Source: Trinickia dabaoshanensis
GTDB lineage: Bacteria > Pseudomonadota > Gammaproteobacteria > Burkholderiales > Burkholderiaceae
DNA length: 64,000 bases
Direction: 5' to 3'
NCBI RefSeq assembly: GCF_002879885.1
Contig: NZ_PNYA01000017.1
Location: forward strand, 93,904-157,903
Under the pieces are notes generated by a model, which was not told the DNA's origin, made no database searches, and worked only from the letters and a program-made list of their open reading frames with translations. The position numbers and the translations under genes are program-made. How positions within the stretch are numbered: the first letter of the stretch is position 1; every line of letters starts with the position of its first letter. Positions 55,913 through 64,000 of the stretch are shown piece after piece.

Positions 55913-57262
55913 GTGAACGAATACAACGAGCGGAGTTTCTGGCTGCGTGCGCGCGCCATTCTATCGATCAGCGATCCCCGCTGGGGGCGAGGCGACGGCA
56001 ATGGCAGCCGGCAGCGGCCGAACGAGCCGAAGCGCGGCCCGGGCGACGGCGACGGCCCGCCCGATCTCGACGAGATGTGGCGCGAGTTCAACCGCCGCTT
56101 GTCGCGTCTATTCGGCGGCAACAAGGGCTCGGGGCCGGGCGATCGGCGTCCTGACAACGGGCGCGCCGCACGCATCGGTGTCGGTATCGTCATCGGCGTG
56201 CTCGTTGCGATCTACATCGGTAGCGGGGTGTTCGTCGTACAAGACGGCCAGACGGGCATCGTCCTGCAATTCGGCAAGTATCGAGCGACGGTCGAGCCCG
56301 GCGTGCACCTGCGCATGCCTTATCCGTTCGAGACGCACGAAATCGTCAACGTTGCCCAGATTCGCTCCGTCGAAATCGGCCGCGGCAATGCGATGACCGA
56401 TGCGAGCGCGAAAGACGCCTCGGTGCTGACGCGCGACGGTGACATCGTCGACGTGCGCTTGGCCGTCCAATATCAAGTGAAATCGGCAACGGACTACCTC
56501 TTCCGTACGGCCGACCCGGACCTCGCCGTGAATGAGGCGGCGCATGCCGCCGTGCGCGAGATCGTCGGGGCGCAAAGCACCGAAAGCCTGCTCGGCGGGA
56601 ACCGCGATGCGCTTCGCGAGCCGATCATGCAATCGATCCAAAAGGCGCTCGATCTGTATCACAGCGGGCTGGCGGTAACGGGTGTGACGGTGATGTCGAT
56701 CGAGCCGCCGTCGGCCGTGCTAAGCGCCTACGCGGATGCCACGCGTGCACGGCAAGATCGCGCGAACGCGAAAGCGCAGGCACAGGCCTATGCGGGGCAG
56801 ATTCTGCCGGGCGCGAAGGCGCAGGCTCAGCGCTCGATCGACGATGCCAAGGCCTACGCCGCGCGCGTCGTCTCCGATGCGCAAGGCGACGCCGAGCGCT
56901 TCAACCAAGTCTATGCCCAATACGCGAAGGCGCCGGCGGTCGTGCGCGAGCGGATGTATCTGGAAACCATGCGCGACATTTACGCCAATTCGACGAAGAT
57001 TTTCGTCAGCGGGAAGGCGGGCGGCAGCGTCGTCAACCTGTCGGTCGACAAGCTGCTCGAGGCCAACCGCCGCGCGTCGTCCGAGGCCGGTGGGCCGGCG
57101 GCCGCGAGCGCGGCATCGGCCGCATCCGTCGCGGCGGCTCCTTCGGCGGCTCCTTCGCCGGCCGAGCCGAACGCGGCGAGCCAGGCGGCCGCCGCGAGCG
57201 ACGCGATGCGCTCGCGCGATACGCTGCGCAGCCGCGCGCGCGAAGACGACCTGCAGCAATAA
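55913..57262 (+). CDS. hflK: FtsH protease regulator subunit HflK
   Basis: A 449-residue inner-membrane protein of the SPFH/band 7 family, forming with HflC the cage that surrounds FtsH. A cytoplasmic N-terminal part rich in Gly/Arg/Pro precedes one membrane helix (about 86-107), the band 7 domain (about 110-300), a coiled-coil with Ala-rich repeats and a low-complexity Ala/Ser/Pro tail. The start is most likely GTG at 55913 (VNEYNERSFWLRA), 32 bases after hflX. It is 12 bases before hflC. Confidence 0.95.
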   Translation: MNEYNERSFWLRARAILSISDPRWGRGDGNGSRQRPNEPKRGPGDGDGPPDLDEMWREFNRRLSRLFGGNKGSGPGDRRPDNGRAARIGVGIVIGVLVAIYIGSGVFVVQDGQTGIVLQFGKYRATVEPGVHLRMPYPFETHEIVNVAQIRSVEIGRGNAMTDASAKDASVLTRDGDIVDVRLAVQYQVKSATDYLFRTADPDLAVNEAAHAAVREIVGAQSTESLLGGNRDALREPIMQSIQKALDLYHSGLAVTGVTVMSIEPPSAVLSAYADATRARQDRANAKAQAQAYAGQILPGAKAQAQRSIDDAKAYAARVVSDAQGDAERFNQVYAQYAKAPAVVRERMYLETMRDIYANSTKIFVSGKAGGSVVNLSVDKLLEANRRASSEAGGPAAASAASAASVAAAPSAAPSPAEPNAASQAAAASDAMRSRDTLRSRAREDDLQQ

Positions 57263-57274
57263 GGAGCGCTCGAA

Positions 57275-58183
57275 ATGAATCGTATCGTTGCGCTCGTTGT
57301 CGTCGTCGTGGCCGTCTTGTTCGCGGGAGCGTCGACTTTGCTCGTCGTCGATCAGCGTCACGTCGCGGTCGTTTATTCACATGGCGGCGAAAATCCCGCA
57401 TTGGTCGGCCCCGGCCTGCACGTGAAACTGCCCACGCCGCTGCAATCGGCCATGCTCGTGGACACCCGCATCCGCACGCTGGCCTCGTCCGACGCCGAGT
57501 CGTTCGTTACGTCCGACAAAACGGACTTGCTCGTGACGCCGGTGCTCAAATATCGCGTAACCGACCCGCTCAAACTATTCGCCGAAACCGACGCGGACCA
57601 GCAAAGCGCGCTGGAGCGGTTGTCAGGCCAGATGCGCACCGCGCTTGGCGAAGCGTTTGCCAAACGCACGCTCGCCGATGCGCTCTCGCATCAAAGCGAG
57701 CTCGCGGAAGAAGCGCGAACGGCCATGGCGGCCACGGCGAAGACGCTTGGCATCGAAGTGGTGGATCTGAGCCTCGTGCGCGTCGACTTGTCGCAAGCGA
57801 GCGCGGAGGCCGTCTACAAACGCATGTCCGCCGCGCAGGAGCAACTCGCAAGCGACGAGCGTGCGCAAAGCGCGACCGAAGTGGCTCAAATCAAGGCCGA
57901 TGCCGAGCGTCAGCGCGATGCGGTGCTGGCCGACGCCTACTCGACGGCGCAGGCGGTCAAGGGCGAGGGCGATGCGAAAGCGGCGGCCATCGCGGCCGAT
58001 GCATTCGGGCGCGACCCCGGCTTTTATCAGTTCTATGAGAGCTTGCAGGCGTATCGCGGCGTGTTCAAGCCCGGCGACGTCATCGTCGTCGATCCGGACA
58101 GCGAATTTTTCCGCTTCATGCGCAACCCCGACGGGAGCGGCGCTCCTGTCGCGCCGGCTGCCTCGGCTTCACGCAAACATTGA
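57275..58183 (+). CDS. hflC: FtsH protease regulator subunit HflC
   Basis: A 302-residue band 7/SPFH protein with an N-terminal membrane anchor (4-24) and an Ala-rich coiled-coil region after the SPFH domain; it partners HflK. Motifs VDQRHVAVVYSHG and GPGLHVKLPTPLQS are typical. TAAGGAG lies ten bases upstream of the ATG. Confidence 0.96.
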   Translation: MNRIVALVVVVVAVLFAGASTLLVVDQRHVAVVYSHGGENPALVGPGLHVKLPTPLQSAMLVDTRIRTLASSDAESFVTSDKTDLLVTPVLKYRVTDPLKLFAETDADQQSALERLSGQMRTALGEAFAKRTLADALSHQSELAEEARTAMAATAKTLGIEVVDLSLVRVDLSQASAEAVYKRMSAAQEQLASDERAQSATEVAQIKADAERQRDAVLADAYSTAQAVKGEGDAKAAAIAADAFGRDPGFYQFYESLQAYRGVFKPGDVIVVDPDSEFFRFMRNPDGSGAPVAPAASASRKH

Positions 58184-58224
58184 TTCTGGGGCGCCGCCGA
58201 CCGATCGGCGGTGCCGGCATCTTC

Positions 58225-58416
58225 ATGGATATGGCCGCCTCGTTATTGCTTGCGATTGCCCTGATGCTCATCATCGAGGGCATGTTCCCCTTCGTCTTTC
58301 CGACGGCGTGGCGCGATACGTTTCGTAAAATAGCGGAGCGGCCGGCGCATCATATCCGCATCGGCGGCTTGATCGTGATGGCGCTCGGCCTGCTGCTGCT
58401 TCTCGCGGCCACCTGA
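58225..58416 (+). CDS. DUF2065 small membrane protein
   Basis: A 63-residue protein with two membrane helices (about 4-22 and 44-62) joined by a polar loop (PTAWRDTFRKIAERP). It belongs to the DUF2065 (YjeT-like) family, found next to hflC in many proteobacteria, with no known function; a link to the HflKC-FtsH complex is suggested by context only. The ATG at 58225 gives the family length; a TTG overlapping the hflC stop would add 15 unrelated residues. Confidence 0.85.
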   Translation: MDMAASLLLAIALMLIIEGMFPFVFPTAWRDTFRKIAERPAHHIRIGGLIVMALGLLLLLAAT

Positions 58417-58526
58417 GGCTGCCGCGACAGTTTGCGCGAAGGGCGCTCGCGCGCCGTGTCGCGCCCCGCTCGATTCGCTTTTGGCTGCGCCCCGCGCGCC
58501 TTCATTAACGTCGTAGGACTGACCCG

Positions 58527-59693
58527 ATGTCGACCTGGCTGCTCCCCGAAAATATCGCCGATGTGTTGCCTTCCGAGGCACGCAAGATCGAAGAACTGCG
58601 ACGTGCGCTGCTCGATCGCTTCCGTACCTATGGGTACGAGATGGTGATGCCGCCGCTGCTCGAATACCTCGAATCGCTGCTGACGGGCGGAGGGAGCGAT
58701 CTGAACCTGCGTACGTTCAAGCTCGTCGATCAGCTTTCCGGGCGCACGCTCGGGCTGCGTGCCGATACCACGCCGCAAGTCGCGCGGATCGATGCGCACC
58801 TGCTCAACCGGCAGGGCGTGACGCGATTGTGTTATGCGGGCAGCGTGCTGCATACGCGTCCGCGCGGCCTGCACGCGACGCGCGAGCAGATCCAGATCGG
58901 CGCCGAAATCTACGGGCACGCGGGCCTCGAGGCCGATCTCGAGATCCAGCAACTGATGATGGACGTGCTGCGTTTGGCCGGCATCGAGCACGTACGCCTC
59001 GATCTTTGCCACGCCGGCGTGCTGCTCGCCTTGTTCGAGCGCGATCCCGCCGCCAGCGCACGCGGCGAGACGCTGTACGAGGCGTTGGCCGGCAAGGACG
59101 TGCCGCGCATCGACGAACTCACGCACGATCTCGATCCGCAAGTGCGCGATGCGCTGCGCGCGTTGCCTTCGCTATATGGCGATGCGTCCATCGTCGAGTT
59201 GGCGCGCGAGCGGCTCCCGCAGTGGCCGGCGATCACGCGGGCGCTGGACGATCTGGCGTTTCTCGCGGCGCGGGTCGAAGGCGGAAGCGCGACGATCGAC
59301 CTCGCCGATTTGCGCGGTTATGCCTACCACAGCGGCGTCATGTTTTCCGCTTACGTCGCGGGCGTTCCGAACGCGCTGGCGCGCGGCGGCCGCTACGATC
59401 ACGTCGGCCAAGCATACGGACGCGCGCGCCCGGCGACGGGCTTTTCTCTCGATCTGCGCGAGATTGCGCGCATTTCGCCGATCGAGGCGCGCAGCAGCGC
59501 CATCCTCGCGCCGTGGAAGCACGACGATGTGTTGCGCGAACGCGTCGCTGCATTGCGCGATGCGGGCGAGGTGGTCATCCAAGCGTTGCCGGGGCACGAT
59601 CACGCGCTCGACGAGTTCGCGTTCGACCGCGTGCTCGTGGAGCAGGGCGGCGCGTGGGTCGTGAAGGCGCGTCAGCCTAACGCGGGCGCGTGA
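58527..59693 (+). CDS. hisZ: ATP phosphoribosyltransferase regulatory subunit HisZ
   Basis: A 388-residue paralogue of histidyl-tRNA synthetase that makes the short-form HisG active in histidine biosynthesis. It retains class II motif 1/2-like segments ([24 protein letters not shown] in place of the HisS motif 2 arginine region) but lacks the HisS-specific and anticodon-binding sequences seen in hisS at 49338. hisG is not in the window. It lies between the hflC-DUF2065 genes and purA. Confidence 0.93.
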   Translation: MSTWLLPENIADVLPSEARKIEELRRALLDRFRTYGYEMVMPPLLEYLESLLTGGGSDLNLRTFKLVDQLSGRTLGLRADTTPQVARIDAHLLNRQGVTRLCYAGSVLHTRPRGLHATREQIQIGAEIYGHAGLEADLEIQQLMMDVLRLAGIEHVRLDLCHAGVLLALFERDPAASARGETLYEALAGKDVPRIDELTHDLDPQVRDALRALPSLYGDASIVELARERLPQWPAITRALDDLAFLAARVEGGSATIDLADLRGYAYHSGVMFSAYVAGVPNALARGGRYDHVGQAYGRARPATGFSLDLREIARISPIEARSSAILAPWKHDDVLRERVAALRDAGEVVIQALPGHDHALDEFAFDRVLVEQGGAWVVKARQPNAGA

Positions 59694-59765
59694 AGCGGAC
59701 ACACGCCCAAAGGGGCCGCGCGTCAAGCTCGAATGGTCCATGCCGTTGAAGCGAAACGGAAAAAT

Positions 59766-59795
59766 TCGGAAGCTTCCGCGAACATGGGTAGAATA
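59766..59795 (+). promoter_or_regulatory. Putative promoter of purA
   Basis: TTCGGA (59766-59771), an 18-base spacer and TAGAAT (59790-59795), 26 bases before the purA ATG. No PurR-type palindrome was recognised. Confidence 0.5.
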
Positions 59796-59812
59796 CGTTT
59801 TTAACCAGCTAA

Positions 59813-61168
<1,356 letters not shown>

Positions 61169-61171
61169 TCG

Positions 61172-61759
61172 ATGACGCAGAACATGCCGATGATCGCTAT
61201 GACGGATCCTCGCAACGACGACAAGAACCTCTGGGTGAGCTGGGACGAGTACCACCGGCTCATCGAGTTGTTGGCGCTCGCCGTGCACGAGTCAGGGTGG
61301 AAGTTCGACAACATTCTGTGTCTGGCACGCGGCGGGCTGCGCGTCGGCGACCAACTTTCGCGCATTTACGATCTGCCGCTGGCGATTTTAGCGACGAGCT
61401 CCTACCGCGAAGCGGCGGGCACGCAACAAGGCGAGCTCGATATCGCGCAATACATCACGATGACGCGGGGCAATCTGTCGGGCAACGTGTTGCTCGTCGA
61501 CGATCTCGTCGATTCGGGCGTGACGCTCGCGCGCGTTCAGGAACACTTGAAAGAGCGTTATCCGGCCGTCACGGCCGTGCGCTCGGCGGTGCTTTGGTAC
61601 AAGGGCTGCTCGAAGGTCAAGCCGGATTATTTCGTCCAGCATTTGCCCACGAATCCTTGGATCCATCAGCCGTTCGAGGAATGGGACACCGTTCGGCCCC
61701 ACAATCTGGGCGCATGGATCAAGCGCGGCGTATCCCAGAATTTGTCATCCGGCACGTAA
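61172..61759 (+). CDS. Purine-type phosphoribosyltransferase
   Basis: A 195-residue type I phosphoribosyltransferase. The PRPP-binding motif is VLLVDDLVDSGVTL (about 110-123), and the CLARGGLRVGDQLSR loop near 50 is typical. The family resembles xanthine/guanine or hypoxanthine phosphoribosyltransferases; the close link to purA suggests purine salvage. The exact base is unknown. A terminator follows. Confidence 0.88.
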   Translation: MTQNMPMIAMTDPRNDDKNLWVSWDEYHRLIELLALAVHESGWKFDNILCLARGGLRVGDQLSRIYDLPLAILATSSYREAAGTQQGELDIAQYITMTRGNLSGNVLLVDDLVDSGVTLARVQEHLKERYPAVTAVRSAVLWYKGCSKVKPDYFVQHLPTNPWIHQPFEEWDTVRPHNLGAWIKRGVSQNLSSGT

Positions 61760-61804
61760 TTTGCGGTCGACGCAACGGGCGGATTCACGACTGCACCGGC
61801 AATT

Positions 61805-61833
61805 GAGCGGAGTCGACTGACTCCGCTCTTTTT
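61805..61833 (+). terminator. Rho-independent terminator of the purA operon
   Basis: A perfect 10-bp stem GAGCGGAGTC / GACTCCGCTC with a GACT loop, then TTTTT. It is 46 bases past the phosphoribosyltransferase stop. A TAGAAT (61860-61865) beyond it may be the kup -10. Confidence 0.95.
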
Positions 61834-61906
61834 GTGTGTATTCCATAACGTTGCACCGCTAGAATAGCGCTCGCTCTCTGCTTATCCGGTACGACCGGTC
61901 GCGTTT

Positions 61907-63799
61907 ATGACAGACAACAACCACGACAATCTTCGACAGCATTCCTTGCCGTCGCTCGCGCTCGCGGCGATCGGCGTCGTGTTCGGAGATATCGGCACGA
62001 GTCCGCTGTATGCGCTGAAGGAAGCGTTTAGTCCGGCGCACGGTATCGCGCTCACCGATCATTCGATCCTGGGTGTGATTTCGCTGCTGTTCTGGGCCAT
62101 CGTCTTCGTGGTATCCATCAAGTACGTGCTGTTCGTGATGCGCGCGGACAACAACGGGGAGGGGGGCGTGCTGGCGTTGATGGCACTCTCGCTGCGGCCG
62201 TTCTCGACGAAATCGAAGGTTGCCGGCGTCCTGATGATGCTCGGTATCTTCGGCGCATGCATGTTTTACGGCGATGCCGTGATTACGCCCGCCATCTCGG
62301 TCATTTCCGCGGTGGAAGGGCTCGAAATCGCAACGCCGCAACTGTCGCACCTCGTCTTGCCGATCACGATGGTGATTCTGGTCGCGCTATTTTGGATTCA
62401 ACGGCACGGCACCGCGCTCGTAGGCAAACTCTTCGGGCCGATCATGCTCGTTTGGTTCGCGACGCTGGCCGTGCTCGGCGTGAATCATATCTTCCGCGCG
62501 CCCCAAATCATCGCCGCGCTCAATCCGTACTACGCGTTCTCCTTCATGCATGCCCATATGCTGCAGGCGTATGTCGTGCTGGGCTCGGTTTTCCTCGTGC
62601 TCACGGGGGCCGAGGCGCTCTACGCCGATATGGGGCACTTCGGCGTGCGGCCGATTCGTCTCGCGTGGTACTTGCTCGTCATGCCGGCGCTCGTGCTCAA
62701 TTACTTCGGGCAAGGCGCGTTGTTGATGCAGAACCCGAAAGCAATCGAAAATCCGTTCTTTTTGATGGCGCCGGAATGGGCGTTGCTGCCGCTGGTGGTC
62801 TTGTCGACGGTGGCGACCGTCATCGCTTCCCAAGCCGTGATTTCGGGTGCCTATTCGTTGACGAGCCAGGCTATACAGCTCGGCTACGTGCCGCGGATGA
62901 AGGTACTCCATACGTCGGAACTCGCGATCGGGCAGATCTACGTGCCGGTCGTCAATTGGTTATTGCTGTTCGTCATTTTGTGCGTCGTGCTTGGCTTCAA
63001 GAGCTCCGACAATCTAGCGGCCGCGTACGGTATCGCGGTCACCACGACGATGGTCATGACGACCGTTCTGGCCAGCGTCGTCATGGTGAAGGTCTGGAAC
63101 TGGAACAAGGCGCTCGTCGCCGTGATCATCGCGTCGTTCCTGACCGTGGACATCGCGTTCTTCGGGGCGAACTTGCTCAAGGTCGCCGAAGGCGGGTGGC
63201 TGCCGCTCGGTATCGGCGCGTTGCTGTTCTTCCTGCTGATGACGTGGTACAAGGGCCGCTTGCTCGTGAAGGAACGCACGGCAGCCGACGGCATCCCGCT
63301 CGCGCCGTTCGTACAAGGGCTGCTCGCGCACCCGCCGCATCGCGTCTCGGGTACCGCCATTTATTTGACGGGCAGCGATTCGCTCGTGCCGGTTAGCCTG
63401 CTGCACAACTTGAAGCACAACAAAGTGCTGCATGAGCGGACCATCTTCCTCACGTTCGTCACGCGCGATATTCCGTACGTCAAGGACGATGAGCGCATTA
63501 CGCTCAAGGATGTCGGCGGCGGTCTCTATCTCGTCCGAGCCGTCTACGGCTTTAACGAGACGCCTGACGTGAAAGCGGTTCTATTCGAACTCGAGCGCAT
63601 GTGCGGCATGCAGTTCGAACTGATGGATACATCGTTTTTCCTGGCGCGCGAAACGGTCGTGCCGACGCAATTGCCGGGTATGTCGATCTTGCGCGAGCGC
63701 ATCTTTGCGTGGATGCATCAAAACGCAGCGAAGCCGACGGACTTTTTCAGCATCCCAGCCAATCGCGTCGTGGAGCTCGGGACGAAAATCGAGATCTAG
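61907..63799 (+). CDS. kup: Low-affinity potassium uptake protein Kup
   Basis: A 630-residue KUP/HAK/KT transporter importing K+ with H+. The N-terminal [23 protein letters not shown] is diagnostic, with the GDIGTSPLY motif in helix 1. Twelve hydrophobic helices span to about residue 455, then a cytosolic C-terminal domain of about 170 residues follows. No ribosome site is evident before the ATG. A hairpin follows the stop and is abutted by an insertion sequence. Confidence 0.97.
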   Translation: MTDNNHDNLRQHSLPSLALAAIGVVFGDIGTSPLYALKEAFSPAHGIALTDHSILGVISLLFWAIVFVVSIKYVLFVMRADNNGEGGVLALMALSLRPFSTKSKVAGVLMMLGIFGACMFYGDAVITPAISVISAVEGLEIATPQLSHLVLPITMVILVALFWIQRHGTALVGKLFGPIMLVWFATLAVLGVNHIFRAPQIIAALNPYYAFSFMHAHMLQAYVVLGSVFLVLTGAEALYADMGHFGVRPIRLAWYLLVMPALVLNYFGQGALLMQNPKAIENPFFLMAPEWALLPLVVLSTVATVIASQAVISGAYSLTSQAIQLGYVPRMKVLHTSELAIGQIYVPVVNWLLLFVILCVVLGFKSSDNLAAAYGIAVTTTMVMTTVLASVVMVKVWNWNKALVAVIIASFLTVDIAFFGANLLKVAEGGWLPLGIGALLFFLLMTWYKGRLLVKERTAADGIPLAPFVQGLLAHPPHRVSGTAIYLTGSDSLVPVSLLHNLKHNKVLHERTIFLTFVTRDIPYVKDDERITLKDVGGGLYLVRAVYGFNETPDVKAVLFELERMCGMQFELMDTSFFLARETVVPTQLPGMSILRERIFAWMHQNAAKPTDFFSIPANRVVELGTKIEI

Positions 63800-63846
63800 C
63801 CGCCGCGGCGGCGTTTTGCACCGCGCCGCCGTTCATTGGCGAAATG

Positions 63847-63875
63847 AAAAAAGCCGCGTCCCGTAAGACGCGGCT
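63847..63875. terminator. kup-side terminator hairpin, U tract kept only on the left
   Basis: AGCCGCGTC (63852-63860) and GACGCGGCT (63867-63875) form a perfect 9-bp stem with a 6-base loop. AAAAAA precedes it, so read on the minus strand it has a full U tract. Read on the plus strand, where it would serve kup, the stem is followed by CAGACTG instead of T residues, exactly where the IS-like sequence begins. Confidence 0.75.
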
Positions 63876-63887
63876 CAGACTGCTGAC

Positions 63888-63920
63888 AAAGCCCTGGCTT
63901 CGGCCAGGGCTTTGTTCTTT
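63888..63920 (+). terminator. Hairpin in the IS left end, upstream of the transposase
   Basis: AAAGCCCTGGC (63888-63898) and GCCAGGGCTTT (63903-63913) form a perfect 11-bp stem with a TTCG tetraloop, followed by GTTCTTT. It stands ten bases before the transposase start region and would block read-through from kup into the transposase gene, a common self-limiting device of insertion sequences. Confidence 0.75.
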
Positions 63921-63930
63921 AATAGGGTTC

Positions 63931-64000
63931 ATGCTCAAGAAGCCGACACCCGCCCAGCAAGAACTCGAGATGGTGACGCTCGAGATGCTTGTTCCAAAGG
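63931..64000 (+). CDS. IS1182-family transposase, N-terminal fragment
   Basis: Only the first 23 codons are in the window: MLKKPTPAQQELEMV-TLEMLVPK. This matches the start of IS1182-type DDE transposases, where a P-x-x-Q-x-E-L-E-M-V-T-L-E-x-L-V-P-x-D-H motif is usual. The ATG at 63931 has AGGG six bases upstream. Whether the rest of the gene is intact cannot be seen. Confidence 0.75.
   Translation, partial: MLKKPTPAQQELEMVTLEMLVPK

Larger units (their letters stand above)
63876..64000 (+). mobile_element. Left end of an IS1182-family insertion sequence (partial)
   Basis: From about 63876 the sequence changes from the kup downstream region to CAGACTGCTGAC, a hairpin and then a transposase start; the element runs off the window. 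The exact left end, inverted repeat and target duplication cannot be set without the right end. Family assignment comes from the transposase N terminus. Confidence 0.6.

Overview
The window is a GC-rich, gene-dense stretch of a betaproteobacterial main chromosome, almost certainly from Burkholderia sensu lato (Burkholderia/Paraburkholderia/Caballeronia/Trinickia). This rests on recognisable gene families and on several conserved neighbourhoods: arn cluster next to alaA-hom-thrC-moeA-moaD-moaE-clpB, ffs-dnaX-ybaB-recR, surE-pcm-nlpD-rpoS, and ndk-rlmN-rodZ-ispG-hisS-yfgM-bamB-der-hfq-hflX-hflK-hflC-hisZ-purA. The genus is inference; I ran no search.

Layout. 1-3.7 kb: the 3' end of a phosphate permease, an NlpC/P60 lipoprotein and the PIN-PhoH ATPase. 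3.7-12.1 kb, minus strand: a compact L-Ara4N lipid A modification operon (arnT, one arnE-like subunit, arnB, arnC, arnA split into two genes, arnD), headed by a small Mth938-domain gene and ending in a BCP-type peroxiredoxin. 12.5-18.9 kb: threonine synthesis (hom, thrC) after alanine aminotransferase alaA, then molybdopterin genes moeA-moaD-moaE. 18.9-23.8 kb: a divergent group III truncated haemoglobin/NsrR pair (nitric oxide response), clpB behind a textbook RpoH promoter, and a MerR regulator overlapping a CMD-family gene. 23.8-30.3 kb, minus strand: a MATE transporter with a GT-C glycosyltransferase, rpmE2, mtfA, rho and trxA. 30.6-36.8 kb: the 4.5S SRP RNA, dnaX, ybaB, recR, a CaiB-type CoA transferase and a quinone oxidoreductase. 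37-43.8 kb: the stationary-phase cluster surE-pcm-nlpD-rpoS, two nucleases and rlmD. 44-63.8 kb: a Bax-inhibitor-1 protein, then a long run of plus-strand housekeeping genes ending with kup. The last bases are the 5' end of an IS1182-type transposase.

Nearly everything is core genome. The accessory signal is the insertion sequence at the right edge, whose left end abuts the kup terminator hairpin where a U tract would be expected. No tRNA, rRNA, CRISPR array, prophage or defence system is visible, and I found no convincing undescribed system. The points most worth a second look are the make-up of the arn operon, the NO-response pair, the MerR/CMD overlap and operator, the putative leaderless surE and dnaX transcripts, the tandem GGGCAGC hairpins, and the IS insertion.
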